A DNA stretch of 64,000 nucleotides from assembly GCF_001613505.1 (NCBI RefSeq), contig NZ_BDCM01000014.1:310001-374000 (forward strand). The letters run 5' to 3'. This document shows positions 25,590 through 34,368 of this stretch, piece by piece. Position 1 is the first letter of the stretch. Every line of letters begins with the position of its first letter. A program made the translations under genes and the position numbers. This DNA comes from Nocardia mikamii NBRC 108933 (lineage in GTDB: Bacteria > Actinomycetota > Actinomycetes > Mycobacteriales > Mycobacteriaceae). Below the pieces are notes generated by a model. That model had not been told where the DNA came from, did not search any database, and worked only from the letters and a program-made list of their open reading frames with translations.

Positions 25590-26603
25590 TTACGCGGTTT
25601 CGGTGATCGGCCGGTCGACCCAGCTCATCAGGTCGCGCAGCTTCTTGCCGGTGACCTCGATGGGGTGCTCGGCGTTCTGCTTGCGCAGGCCCTCGAGCTC
25701 CTTGTTGCCGCCCTCGACGTTGGCGACCAGGCGCTTGACGAAGGTGCCGTCCTGGATGTCGCGAAGGATTGCGCGCATCCGTTCTTTGGTGTCGGCGTCG
25801 ATGACCCGCGGGCCCGACAGGTAACCACCGAACTCGGCGGTGTCGGAGACCGAGTAGTTCATGCGGGCGATGCCGCCCTCGTACATCAGGTCGACGATCA
25901 GCTTCAGCTCGTGCAGCACCTCGAAGTAGGCCATCTCCGGCGCGTAGCCGGCCTCGACCATGACCTCGAAACCGGTCTTGACCAGCTCTTCGGTACCACC
26001 GCAGAGGACGGCCTGCTCACCGAACAGGTCGGTCTCGGTCTCCTCCTTGAAGGTGGTCTTGATGACGCCGGCGCGGGTGCCGCCGATGCCCTTGGCGTAG
26101 GACAGCGCCAGGGCCTGGCCCTCACCCTTCGGGTCCTGGTCGATGGCGATCAGGGCCGGGACGCCCTTGCCGTCGACGAACTGGCGGCGCACCAGGTGGC
26201 CGGGGCCCTTGGGGGCGACCATGCCGATGGTGACGTTGGCCGGAGCCTTGATCAGGCCGAAGTGGATGTTCAGGCCGTGGCCGAAGAACAGGGCGTCGCC
26301 GTCCTTCAGGTTCGGCTCGATGTCCTCGGTGAAGATCTTCGCCTGCGCGGTGTCGGGGGCGAGCAGCATGATGACGTCCGCCCACTCCGAGACCTCGGCG
26401 GGAGTGCCGACGGTCAGGCCGGCCTCTTCGGCCTTGGCCCGCGACTTGGAGCCTTCCTTGAGGCCGATGCGCACCTCGACGCCGGAGTCACGCAGGCTCA
26501 GCGAGTGTGCGTGGCCCTGGGAGCCGTAGCCGATCACGGCGACCTTGCGGCCCTGGATGATCGACAGATCGGCGTCGTCGTCGTAGAACATCTCGACTGC
26601 CAC
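25590..26603 (-). CDS. ilvC: Ketol-acid reductoisomerase (IlvC)
   Basis: 337 aa from GTG 26603. It catalyses the NADPH-dependent isomeroreduction of acetolactate and acetohydroxybutyrate in valine/isoleucine synthesis. Class I length and layout: the Rossmann motif GYGSQGHAHSLSLRDSG (about residues 25-41), acidic metal-binding region FFGHGLNIHFG, MVAPKGPGHLVRRQF, and the knotted C-terminal helical domain with TETDLFGEQAVLCGG. A GAAGGGA ribosome site lies 11 bases upstream. Last gene of the ilvB-ilvN-ilvC operon, 38 bp after ilvN. Control by the leader attenuator upstream of ilvB is expected. Confidence 0.97.
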   Translation of the reverse strand: MAVEMFYDDDADLSIIQGRKVAVIGYGSQGHAHSLSLRDSGVEVRIGLKEGSKSRAKAEEAGLTVGTPAEVSEWADVIMLLAPDTAQAKIFTEDIEPNLKDGDALFFGHGLNIHFGLIKAPANVTIGMVAPKGPGHLVRRQFVDGKGVPALIAIDQDPKGEGQALALSYAKGIGGTRAGVIKTTFKEETETDLFGEQAVLCGGTEELVKTGFEVMVEAGYAPEMAYFEVLHELKLIVDLMYEGGIARMNYSVSDTAEFGGYLSGPRVIDADTKERMRAILRDIQDGTFVKRLVANVEGGNKELEGLRKQNAEHPIEVTGKKLRDLMSWVDRPITETA

Positions 26604-26641
26604 TGTGGTTGTGTCCCTTCGTTGATTCTTCTGAATAAGTG

Positions 26642-27145
26642 TTAGCGGGTCGCGGTGATGGACTTCGGCCCGCGGCCGACGGCCACCACGCCGGACTGCA
26701 CGATCTCACGGATGCCGTACGGTTCCAGCATCCGCAGCAGCGCCTCGAGCTTGGACCGGGTGCCGGTCGCCTCGATGGTCAGCGCGTCGGGCGACACGTC
26801 GATGACCTTAGCCCGGAACAGGTTGGCCGATTCGATCACCTGGGTGCGCACGCTGGCGTCGGCGCGCACCTTCACCAGGATCAGCTCGCGGGCCACCGAG
26901 GCGTCGGCGTCCTGCTCCACGATCTTGATGACGTTCACCAGCTTGTTGAGCTGCTTGGTCACCTGCTCCAGCGGCAGATCCTCCACGGTGACGACGATGG
27001 TCATCCGCGAGATCTCCGGAACTTCGGTGCCACCCACGGCCAGGGATTCGATGTTGAATCCACGCCGGGAGAACAGACTCGCCACCCGGGCCAGCACGCC
27101 GGGTTTGTCCTCCACCAGCACGCTGAGGGTATGGGTCGTGCTCAC
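26642..27145 (-). CDS. ilvN: Acetolactate synthase small (regulatory) subunit
   Basis: 167 aa. The N-terminal ACT domain is HTLSVLVEDKPGVLARVASLFSRRGFNIESLAVGG (about residues 5-40), the valine feedback-binding half. The C-terminal half binds the large subunit. Length matches the actinobacterial IlvN/IlvH type. The GTG start overlaps the ilvB stop by four bases (GTGA at 27142-27145), so the two subunits are made in equal amounts. It regulates IlvB allosterically in the cytoplasm. Confidence 0.96.
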   Translation of the reverse strand: MSTTHTLSVLVEDKPGVLARVASLFSRRGFNIESLAVGGTEVPEISRMTIVVTVEDLPLEQVTKQLNKLVNVIKIVEQDADASVARELILVKVRADASVRTQVIESANLFRAKVIDVSPDALTIEATGTRSKLEALLRMLEPYGIREIVQSGVVAVGRGPKSITATR

Positions 27146-29106
27146 AGGTTGGTCTCCTTCTGCGAGGCCCGTTCGTGCGCCGACAGGGTCGCCTTGTCGT
27201 GGGACATGGCCTCATGGATGACGGCGGGCTCGGCGGCCTGCTCGTCCTCGTCGAACAGCGGGCGGATGCCGCGGGCGGCCATGATCTCGTCGTTGGAGGT
27301 GCCGGCGGCGACCATCGGCCACACCTGCGCGTCCTTGCCGACGATGAAGTCGATCACCACGGGGCGGTCGTTGATCGACTGCGCCTCGCGGATGGCGGCC
27401 TCGACGTCCTCCTCCTTCTCCACCCGGATGCCGTGGCAGCCCAGCGCTTCGGCGAGCTTCACGAAATCGGGGATGCGCAGAGTGTGGGTGCCCAGGTCGG
27501 TGTTGGAATAGCGCTTCTCGTAGAACAGGGTCTGCCACTGCCGGACCATGCCCAGGTTGCCGTTGTTGATCAGCGCGACCTTGATCGGCACGCCCTCGAC
27601 GGCACAGGTCGCGAGCTCCTGGTTGGTCATCTGGAAGCAGCCGTCACCGTCGACCGCCCACACCTCTTTGTCCGGCGCGCCCATCTTGGCGCCCATCGCC
27701 GCGGGCACGGCGTAGCCCATGGTGCCCAGGCCACCGGAGTTGAGCCAGGTGCGCGGCTTCTCGTACTTGACGAACTGCGCGGCCCACATCTGGTGCTGGC
27801 CGACGCCGGCGACGTAGATCGCATCCGGTCCGGCGAGGCGGCCCAGGGTCTCGATGACGTACTCCGGCGAGAGCGAGCCGTCGGAGGTCGGGCCGTAGCC
27901 GAGCGGGTACTGCTTGCGCACACCGTCGAGGTAGGTCCACCAGGACGCCAGATCCAGCAGCGGAGCCTCGGCATTGGTGAAGGCCGGATCGGACTTGAGG
28001 GTCTCGATCAGTTCGGTGATGACCTCACGGCAGTCACCCACGATCGGCACATCGGCGTGGCGGTTCTTGCCGATCTCGGCCGGGTCGATATCGGCGTGGA
28101 TCACCTTCGCGTGCGGGGCGAAGGAATCCAGCTGGCCGGTGACGCGGTCGTCGAAACGGGCGCCGAGGGTGATCAGCAGGTCCGACTTCTGCAGGGCCGC
28201 AACGGCTCCCACGGTGCCGTGCATACCGGGCATACCCATGTTGAGGGTGTGGCTGTCGGGAAACGCGCCGCGCGCCATCAGGGTGGTGACCACCGGGATG
28301 CCGGTCAGCTCGGCCAGTTCCAGCAGCTCCGGCGAGGCGTCGGCCTTGATCACGCCGCCGCCGACGTAGAGCACGGGAGCCTTGGCCTCGGCGATCATCC
28401 GGGCCGCCTCGCGCACCTGCTTGCCGTGCGGCTTGGTCACCGGGCGATAGCCGGGCAGCCGCATCTCCGGCGGCCAGCTGAAGGTGGTCTGCGCCTGCAG
28501 CACATCCTTCGGGATGTCGACCAGCACCGCGCCCGGACGGCCCGACGATGCCAGGTGGAATGCCTCGGCGATGATGCGCGGAATGTCGATGGCGTCGTTG
28601 ACCAGGAAGTTGTGCTTGGTGCACGCCATGGTGATGCCGGAGATGTCGGCTTCCTGGAAGGCGTCGGTACCGATCAGGCCGCGGCCGACCTGGCCGGTGA
28701 TCGCCACCAGTGGCACCGAATCCATCTGCGCGTCCGCGATCGGGGTCACCAGGTTGGTCGCACCCGGACCGGATGTGGCCATACACACACCGACCTTGCC
28801 GGTGGCCTGGGCGTAACCGGTCGCCGCGTGTCCGGCGCCCTGCTCGTGCCGGACCAGGACGTGGCGCACGCGCGTGGAGTCGAAGAGCGGGTCGTAGACG
28901 GGGAGAATCGCACCACCCGGAATGCCGAATACCGTGTCGACGCCGAGCTCCTCGAGGGAGCGGACGACGGACTGGGCGCCGGTCACCTTCTCGGGCGGGA
29001 CCTGGCGGCGGTTTCCGGTCGCGGCGGCAGCCGCAGGGGTCGGCTGGGAGGCCGAGGGCGCTGGCCTGCGAGCCGAGGGCCCGGGCCGTGCAGTTGGTGC
29101 GCTCAC
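27142..29106 (-). CDS. ilvB: Acetolactate synthase large subunit
   Basis: 654 aa from GTG 29106 with AAGGA about eight bases upstream. It is thiamine-diphosphate dependent and condenses two pyruvates, or pyruvate plus 2-oxobutyrate. Motifs: GIPGGAILPVYDPL (about residues 60-73), catalytic Glu of RHEQGAGHAATGYAQ, FAD-linked middle domain, and the ThDP/Mg motif WAVDGDGCFQMTNQELATC ... INNGNLGMVRQWQ in the last third. The first ~35 residues are Pro/Ala-rich and probably disordered. It is preceded by the attenuator leader at 29210-29341 and feeds directly into ilvN. Confidence 0.97.
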   Translation of the reverse strand: MSAPTARPGPSARRPAPSASQPTPAAAAATGNRRQVPPEKVTGAQSVVRSLEELGVDTVFGIPGGAILPVYDPLFDSTRVRHVLVRHEQGAGHAATGYAQATGKVGVCMATSGPGATNLVTPIADAQMDSVPLVAITGQVGRGLIGTDAFQEADISGITMACTKHNFLVNDAIDIPRIIAEAFHLASSGRPGAVLVDIPKDVLQAQTTFSWPPEMRLPGYRPVTKPHGKQVREAARMIAEAKAPVLYVGGGVIKADASPELLELAELTGIPVVTTLMARGAFPDSHTLNMGMPGMHGTVGAVAALQKSDLLITLGARFDDRVTGQLDSFAPHAKVIHADIDPAEIGKNRHADVPIVGDCREVITELIETLKSDPAFTNAEAPLLDLASWWTYLDGVRKQYPLGYGPTSDGSLSPEYVIETLGRLAGPDAIYVAGVGQHQMWAAQFVKYEKPRTWLNSGGLGTMGYAVPAAMGAKMGAPDKEVWAVDGDGCFQMTNQELATCAVEGVPIKVALINNGNLGMVRQWQTLFYEKRYSNTDLGTHTLRIPDFVKLAEALGCHGIRVEKEEDVEAAIREAQSINDRPVVIDFIVGKDAQVWPMVAAGTSNDEIMAARGIRPLFDEDEQAAEPAVIHEAMSHDKATLSAHERASQKETNL

Positions 29107-29209
29107 CGTCTTTTTCCTTACTGCTTGTCGTTCACCGCTTCGCTCTCACGCGGCGCCTACGCGGCGCTCGAGCGAACATCGAAGCCGTGAACACAACTTG
29201 TCCGAACAC

Positions 29210-29244
29210 AAAAAAGCCCCCGTCAGCCGATGGCTGAGCGAGGG
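29210..29244 (-). terminator. ilvB attenuator: intrinsic terminator with competing antiterminator
   Basis: Reading the minus strand, CCCTC (29244-29240) and TCAGCC pair with GGCTGA and GGGGG around an ATC loop, with a small internal loop, followed by a T6 run (29215-29210). The GCTCAGC of its left arm (29239-29233) is the perfect complement of GCTGAGC (29298-29292) at the leader-peptide stop codon, giving a mutually exclusive 7-bp antiterminator stem. Confidence 0.75.
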
Positions 29245-29293
29245 TGGCGCGTCGCAGTTGCGAGCTGACGTAGTCGACCTCGAGTCGTCAGGC

Positions 29294-29341
29294 TCAGCGC
29301 TGGACGCGCCGGCCGATTACGAGAAGCTCGTTTCGATTCAC
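29294..29341 (-). CDS. ilvB leader peptide (attenuation sensor)
   Basis: The 15-residue peptide MNRNELLVIGRRVQR runs from GTG 29341 to TGA 29294, too short for usual gene calls. It contains consecutive Leu-Leu-Val-Ile codons plus a later Val, all of them products of the ilvBNC pathway. The GTG is 7 nt downstream of the -10 element, so the transcript is predicted to start at the codon itself (leaderless). Ribosome stalling on these codons would leave the antiterminator half free; ribosome arrival at the stop would cover it. Corynebacterium glutamicum ilvB has a comparable leader from established knowledge. Confidence 0.7.
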   Translation of the reverse strand: MNRNELLVIGRRVQR

Positions 29342-29348
29342 GCGCTCG

Positions 29349-29378
29349 ACGGTATGCGCGCGAGAGTCGATGAGTCAA
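29349..29378 (-). promoter_or_regulatory. Predicted ilvB promoter
   Basis: Minus strand -35 TTGACT (29378-29373), 18-bp spacer, -10 TACCGT (29354-29349, matching TANNNT). The predicted start is at the leader GTG (29341). It lies in the divergent region with the PH gene. Confidence 0.6.
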
Positions 29379-29456
29379 ATTACTTGACGTGCGGTGTCTC
29401 ATTATGTGAGACGGGGCGGTTCGAGTGTCGCTTCACCATGATGCGAGGATGGAGGT

Positions 29457-30014
29457 GTGTCATCGCCGCAGCAGTCCGTGCCACCAGCTCAATCGTCCCA
29501 CACCGCCGAGGGCGGAACCGATACGGGGCGTGTGATCCGTATCCCCCGGCTGGCGCATCTCGGGGTGTTCATCCTGCTGTTCTGCGCGGCGTTCCCGTTC
29601 TTCGGCTGGCCCGCGGTGCTGTGGATCCTGTTCCTCATTCCGATCGCGGCCGCGTGGTGGGTCGAACGCTCCCGCACCACGGTCTCGGCCGGCGGGCTCG
29701 ATCTGCGGACGATCTTCGGTTCCCGGCACGTCGACTGGTCGCAGATTCAGGGGCTGCGGATCCCCAAGCGCGGCTGGGTGCGCGCGCATCTGAGCGACGA
29801 CTCCGAGGTGGCCCTGCCGGCTGTGGGCTACGACCGGTTGAAGGATCTGGTCGCGGCCTCGGACGGGCGGATTCCGGATCCGTTCGCGCGACCGGAGAAG
29901 AGTGCGGCGAGCACGGAGGAGAAGAGCGAGCAGGACCCGGGCGCCGGCGCGGGCACCGCGGACAGCTCGTCGAGCGAAGCGGAAGACAAGCCGGAGGCCT
30001 CCCCGCAGGACTGA
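29457..30014 (+). CDS. PH-domain membrane protein (Cfp6-like)
   Basis: 185 aa from GTG 29457 with GAGG immediately upstream. Two hydrophobic helices (about residues 33-50 and 52-67) precede a bacterial PH-like domain (ERSRTTVSAGGLDLRTIFGSRHVDWSQIQGLRI, about 70-103). A long acidic, Ser/Glu-rich disordered tail follows. Position next to ilvB matches the low-molecular-weight PH protein Cfp6 (Rv3004) in M. tuberculosis from memory. No enzymatic role is indicated; a membrane-associated structural or sensing role is possible. Divergent from ilvB. Confidence 0.85.
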   Translation: MSSPQQSVPPAQSSHTAEGGTDTGRVIRIPRLAHLGVFILLFCAAFPFFGWPAVLWILFLIPIAAAWWVERSRTTVSAGGLDLRTIFGSRHVDWSQIQGLRIPKRGWVRAHLSDDSEVALPAVGYDRLKDLVAASDGRIPDPFARPEKSAASTEEKSEQDPGAGAGTADSSSSEAEDKPEASPQD

Positions 30015-30620
30015 AGGGCTCGCTCCTGGGTTCAGCTCCCGCGCATCGGACAGGCTGCTCACCTCGCGCACGATGTCACGTCACGGCCGGACCTCGGAAC
30101 CGATCGGGTGTGGGGCGCGTCCGAGCCACTCCCGCAGGTTGTTTCGGTCTGCCGGGCGACGATCGAGTGGGATGTTTCACACTCTCGCGCCGACCCCGAA
30201 CGGCGGGAACAAATCCGCGCTTTCGCGGCGCTGCCCTGAGGACGTCCCCACTCGGGGCGCAGTCGCCGCGATCATCGCGTCGCGGTGCGGGTCCGTGGTC
30301 GAGACCCCATCCGGTGACGGCCGCTCGGACCGGCTCGACGTGCGTCGTGCTGCCGCGCCACCCCGCGGCCGCACGACCACCCGCCTCCGGTGAGCACGCT
30401 CCGGTGGCGGGAGTAACGTTGAAGCGCCGAACAGACACTCTGCTCTTGCGAACAGACACCTCTGCCGACGACACCACTCGCCGAAGAGACGCTCCGCACG
30501 GCGGCCGAACAGCCCTCGGGCCCGGCCCCGGCGACCCACCGGACGATGAGCACCGACGAGCAGAGCCCTGCCCGAGTAGAGCCGCTCCGGCCACCGCGCC
30601 GACCACCGAGGACCGAATTC
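30015..30620. other. 606-bp intergenic region upstream of ilvD
   Basis: No convincing gene is seen on either strand; the open frames have Arg/Gly/Ser-rich compositions typical of high-GC noncoding DNA. It should contain the ilvD promoter and leader. The only structure noted is a direct repeat, CGAACAGACAC at 30428 and again at 30449 (21-bp spacing, two helical turns). Confidence 0.5.
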
Positions 30621-32462
30621 ATGCCACCGCTTCGCTCACGCACCACCACCGCCGGACGCAATGCCGCAGGCGCCCGCGCACTCTGGCGGGCCACCGGCCT
30701 GACCGACTCCGATTTCGGTAAGCCGATCGTCGCGATCGCGAACTCCTACACCCAATTCGTGCCCGGCCACGTGCATCTCAAGGACGTCGGCGAGATCGTC
30801 GCCGACGCGGTGCGCGCCGCCGGTGGTGTGCCGCGCGAATTCCACACCATCGCCGTCGACGACGGTATCGCGATGGGTCACGGCGGCATGCTCTACTCGC
30901 TGCCCAGCCGCGAAATCATCGCGGACTCGGTCGAATACATGGTCAACGCGCACACCGCCGACGCGCTGGTGTGTATCTCCAACTGCGACAAGATCACTCC
31001 CGGCATGCTCAACGCGGCCATGCGGCTCAACATCCCGACCGTGTTCGTCTCCGGCGGTCCGATGGAGGCCGGTAAGGCCGTGGTCGTCGGCGGTGTGGCC
31101 CAGGCGCCCACCGATCTGATCACCGCCATCGCCGCCAGCGCCTCCACCGAGGTCAGCGACGAGGGCCTCGGCGAGGTCGAGCGCAGCGCCTGCCCGACCT
31201 GCGGTTCCTGTTCCGGTATGTTCACCGCGAACTCCATGAACTGCCTCACCGAGGCGCTGGGGCTGGCGCTGCCCGGCAACGGCTCCACCCTCGCCACTCA
31301 CGCGGCGCGGCGGGCCCTGTTCGAGCGCGCCGGCAGCACCGTCGTCGACATCGCCAACCGCTGGTACCGCGAGGACGACGAATCCGTCCTGCCGCGAAAC
31401 GTCGCCAACGCCAAGGCCTTCCGCAACGCGATGGCTCTCGACGTCGCGATGGGCGGTTCCACCAACACGGTGCTGCACACCCTGGCCGCCGCGCAGGAAG
31501 GCGAGATCGATTTCGACCTCGCCACCATCGACGAGATCTCGCGCCGGGTGCCCTGCCTGTCGAAGGTCTCCCCCAATTCCGACTACCACATGGAGGATGT
31601 GCACCGGGCCGGTGGCATCCCCGCCATCCTGGGCGAACTGCGCCGCGGCGGACTGTTGGACACCGATGTGACCACCGTGCACACCGCCTCCTTCGACGAG
31701 TGGCTCGACACCTGGGACATCCGCTCCGGCAAGGCGTCCGACGAAGCGATCGAACTGTTCCACGCCGCGCCCGGCGGCGTGCGGACCACCGTGCCGTTCT
31801 CCACCGAGAACCGCTGGTCCTCGCTCGACACCGATGCCGAGGGCGGCTGCATCCGCGATATCGCGCACGCCTACACCGTCGAGGGCGGGCTGTGCGTGCT
31901 GCGGGGCAATATCGCCCTCGACGGTGCCATCCTGAAAACCGCCGGTATCGACGAGGATCTGTTCACCTTCGAAGGACCGGCCGTGGTGCTGGAATCGCAG
32001 GAAGACGCGGTCTCGGCGATCCTCGGCAAGAAGATCACCCCCGGCGACGTCGTCGTGATCCGGTACGAAGGCCCCGCCGGCGGGCCCGGTATGCAGGAGA
32101 TGCTGCACCCCACCTCGTTCCTCAAGGGCCTCGGCTTGGGCAAGGTGTGCGCGCTGATCACCGACGGCCGCTTCTCCGGCGGCACCTCCGGCCTGTCCAT
32201 CGGGCACATCTCCCCCGAGGCGGCCAGCGGCGGCGCCATCGGCCTGATCGAGAACGGCGACCGCATCCGCATCGACGTGCATACCCGCGCACTCGAACTG
32301 CTGGTCGACGACGAGGTGCTCGCCGAGCGCCGCGCCAAGATGGAAGCGCGGGAGCGGCCGTGGCAGCCGGTTCAGCGCGACCGGCCGATCACCACCGCGC
32401 TGCGGGCGTACGCCGCACTGGCGACCTCCGCCGACAAGGGCGCAGTCCGCCGCGTGCCGTGA
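30621..32462 (+). CDS. ilvD: Dihydroxy-acid dehydratase (IlvD)
   Basis: 613 aa from ATG 30621, chosen because MPPLRSRTTTAGRNAAGARALW is the usual family start and GAGGA lies nearby; ATG 30546 in frame would add 25 non-conserved residues. It dehydrates 2,3-dihydroxy acids to 2-oxo acids in valine/isoleucine synthesis. Iron-sulfur cluster Cys are in ISNCDKITPGM and ACPTCGSCSGMFTANSMNCL. MAMGGSTNTVLH and RYEGPAGGPGMQEML mark the rest. The 613-aa length is standard. It stands alone in its transcription unit, ended by a 28-bp palindrome, and is encoded opposite to ilvBNC. Confidence 0.97.
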   Translation: MPPLRSRTTTAGRNAAGARALWRATGLTDSDFGKPIVAIANSYTQFVPGHVHLKDVGEIVADAVRAAGGVPREFHTIAVDDGIAMGHGGMLYSLPSREIIADSVEYMVNAHTADALVCISNCDKITPGMLNAAMRLNIPTVFVSGGPMEAGKAVVVGGVAQAPTDLITAIAASASTEVSDEGLGEVERSACPTCGSCSGMFTANSMNCLTEALGLALPGNGSTLATHAARRALFERAGSTVVDIANRWYREDDESVLPRNVANAKAFRNAMALDVAMGGSTNTVLHTLAAAQEGEIDFDLATIDEISRRVPCLSKVSPNSDYHMEDVHRAGGIPAILGELRRGGLLDTDVTTVHTASFDEWLDTWDIRSGKASDEAIELFHAAPGGVRTTVPFSTENRWSSLDTDAEGGCIRDIAHAYTVEGGLCVLRGNIALDGAILKTAGIDEDLFTFEGPAVVLESQEDAVSAILGKKITPGDVVVIRYEGPAGGPGMQEMLHPTSFLKGLGLGKVCALITDGRFSGGTSGLSIGHISPEAASGGAIGLIENGDRIRIDVHTRALELLVDDEVLAERRAKMEARERPWQPVQRDRPITTALRAYAALATSADKGAVRRVP

Positions 32463-32641
32463 CCGCCTCTCCGGGCCTCTGTGTGTCGTTGGGCGCGGGG
32501 AGGATTGGGCGTCGGTCTTGCGTCAGGTGATGGGCTGAGTTCCGGCCGTGCCCGGTGAGTTACCCAAGTTCATCCGAAATCAGTTGTCGCTTCGGGTAAA
32601 CGAGCAGGGCGCGTAGGTGATGGATGGGTCCGGCACACGAG

Positions 32642-32669
32642 AACGGCCGCTCCGATCGGAGCGGCCGTT
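32642..32669. terminator. Bidirectional terminator after ilvD
   Basis: Perfect palindrome with 12-bp arms AACGGCCGCTCC and GGAGCGGCCGTT around GATC, followed by T on the plus strand. It separates convergent ilvD and the SnoaL-like gene. Confidence 0.85.
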
Positions 32670-32714
32670 TCCGTTCGAGGGCCGATGGGGCGCGGAGTCA
32701 GATGGGGCGCGGAG

Positions 32715-33155
32715 TTATCTGCGTAGGTGATGGCTCACGTCGCCGATGAGGTCCATGGTGACCGCGCGTTCGGCGAATGCCCACTGTCCGCCGGCGCGGT
32801 GGAAGCGGTCGTCGTAGCGGCCGCTCACGATGGGTTGCAGTGGCAGGTCGGGGGTGGCCTGCAGGACTGTGAAGTACGACCTGCCGGTCGCGGCGCCCTC
32901 GTCCTCGTCGACCTCGATCACCAGGTTGGTGACCAGGTGTTTCGTGCGGGGAGTGCCGTCGTCGTAGCGGATCACGGTGGCGGACAGCATCTTCTCCACG
33001 GCGGCACTGCCCTCGATCATTCCGGCGCTGCCGCCGAAGGAGCCGGTGGCGAACAGGGCGCCGACGCGTGCGAAATCGCCCTGGTCGACCAGGAGGGCGT
33101 AGTCGGCGATCAGGCGTTCGATCGCGCGGTAACTCGGTAGTGCGGAATCAGGCAC
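32715..33155 (-). CDS. SnoaL/NTF2-fold protein
   Basis: 146 aa. It has the cone-shaped alpha+beta layout: an N-terminal helix (AIERLIADYALLVDQGDFARVGALFA, about residues 10-35), LVTNLVIEVDEDEGAATGRSYFTVLQ, and SGRYDDRFHRAGGQWAFAERAVTMDLIGD. The family includes cyclases, isomerases and orphan binding proteins, and no catalytic Asp/His pair can be assigned with certainty. It lies just downstream of the DoxX gene on the same strand (3-bp gap), so it is probably coexpressed with it. Confidence 0.85.
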   Translation of the reverse strand: MPDSALPSYRAIERLIADYALLVDQGDFARVGALFATGSFGGSAGMIEGSAAVEKMLSATVIRYDDGTPRTKHLVTNLVIEVDEDEGAATGRSYFTVLQATPDLPLQPIVSGRYDDRFHRAGGQWAFAERAVTMDLIGDVSHHLRR

Positions 33156-33158
33156 GGT

Positions 33159-34190
33159 TCAGAAGATTCCCACGAACGGGTTGCCGCCGTGCAGGAAAAT
33201 CCACCCGGCGGCCGCTGCACCGAATGCCAGGACCAGGCAGACGAACGAACCCCAGGACGGGCGGACGGCCCAGCCGCGGTTGCGGTCGAACGACAGGCGG
33301 CCGGGGCCGGTGAGGATCAACGAAGCCGCCGCGCCGGCGAGGATCGACTCCAATTCGACCGGGCGGTACTGGAAGTCGGGAGCCATGCCCTGCTTCCACA
33401 GCCACGCGGTCGAGATCGAGGCCAGGACCGCGCCGGCCGCCAGCGGGGTGGCCAGGCCGAGGATGATCAGCGCGCCGCCACCGACCTCGGAAACGGTGAG
33501 CATCGCGGTGGACAGTTCGATGTGTTTCCAGCCGCCCTGCTCGAGCATGTGCCGGGTGCCGTCCAGACCGGGGCCGTGGAACCAGCCCGCCAGCTTCTGC
33601 AGGCCGTGGTACAGGAAGGTGAGTCCGACGGTCAGGCGCAGCCCCAGCAGACCCAGATCCAGTGTGCCGCGGCGATATTCGCGCGGGCGACGGAGACGTT
33701 CGGTCTCGCCGTTGGCCCGAGCGGGCGGGATCGTGGCGAAAGCGTAGGTGGGCGCTTCCGCATCGGCCGGCGCGGCGCCGGCCGGCACAGTGCCGGGATG
33801 CTCGGCGCCGGAGTGCTCGGGGGCGATGTGCTCGGAACCAGGGTGCTCGGTGCCGGAGTGTTCGGCGCCGGTGGGCTCGGCGCCGAGGTGTTCGGTGCCC
33901 CGGGCAGCACCGGGATGCGCAGCGGCAGCGCCGGCGGTGCCGGCGGCAGCGGTGCCGGTGGGTCCCTTCGCCGCCTTCGTGGCTCCGGTGTGCTCGGCAC
34001 CCGCGGCCGGTACGTCCGGGGCCAGGCCCAAATCGTCCTCGGTCCGCGGAACATCCTTGCCCACCGCGGGTTTCACCGAGGGAAATTCGCCGGTCGGATT
34101 GTCGTAGGGGCTGCCCGCCGTCGGTCCGGAGCCCGACGGCCGCCCCGACGGCTGATTCGATTCCGGTGTTTGATTCGGCTTGTCCGTCAC
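33159..34190 (-). CDS. DoxX-family membrane protein with a long repeat-rich N-terminus
   Basis: 343 aa from GTG 34190 (start uncertain; no ribosome site, another GTG at 34196). Residues 1-170 are disordered and rich in Pro/Gly/Ser/Thr/Glu/His, including short GxEHxG-like repeats. The last 160 residues are the DoxX core: LGLLGLRLTVGLTFLYHGLQKLAGWFHG, VGGGALIILGLATPLAAGAVLASI and the other two helices (about four TM). DoxX proteins take part in oxidative-stress defence; in M. tuberculosis the homologue (Rv3005c) forms a membrane complex with superoxide dismutase and SseA, from established knowledge. Gene context matches. Confidence 0.85.
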   Translation of the reverse strand: MTDKPNQTPESNQPSGRPSGSGPTAGSPYDNPTGEFPSVKPAVGKDVPRTEDDLGLAPDVPAAGAEHTGATKAAKGPTGTAAAGTAGAAAAHPGAARGTEHLGAEPTGAEHSGTEHPGSEHIAPEHSGAEHPGTVPAGAAPADAEAPTYAFATIPPARANGETERLRRPREYRRGTLDLGLLGLRLTVGLTFLYHGLQKLAGWFHGPGLDGTRHMLEQGGWKHIELSTAMLTVSEVGGGALIILGLATPLAAGAVLASISTAWLWKQGMAPDFQYRPVELESILAGAAASLILTGPGRLSFDRNRGWAVRPSWGSFVCLVLAFGAAAAGWIFLHGGNPFVGIF

Positions 34191-34368
34191 GGGCACAGAG
34201 TATGACGTCGAACGAGCGGGCGCGTGGTCTGTTCCCGGCGTGTCAGCCGCACCCGGCAGGTCCTGCGGCGCGCCCCGCCAGCGCGAACCGCGCGTGCCGG
34301 GACGGCTCGCGCGATGCGGCCCGGACCCCTGCGAGCGCGCGCGGCGGTATTTCCGTAACGTTTGGGCA

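Noticed and set aside
27175..29190. Long open frame antisense to ilvB
   Set aside because: Typical GC-rich antisense shadow with repeated Gly/Val/His/Asp composition; ilvB is unequivocal.
29902..30606. Two frames in the ilvD upstream region
   Set aside because: Ser/Arg-rich, without ribosome sites or recognisable domains, and on opposing strands.
30636..32282. Long open frame antisense to ilvD
   Set aside because: Shadow frame: ilvD motifs and length are unequivocal.
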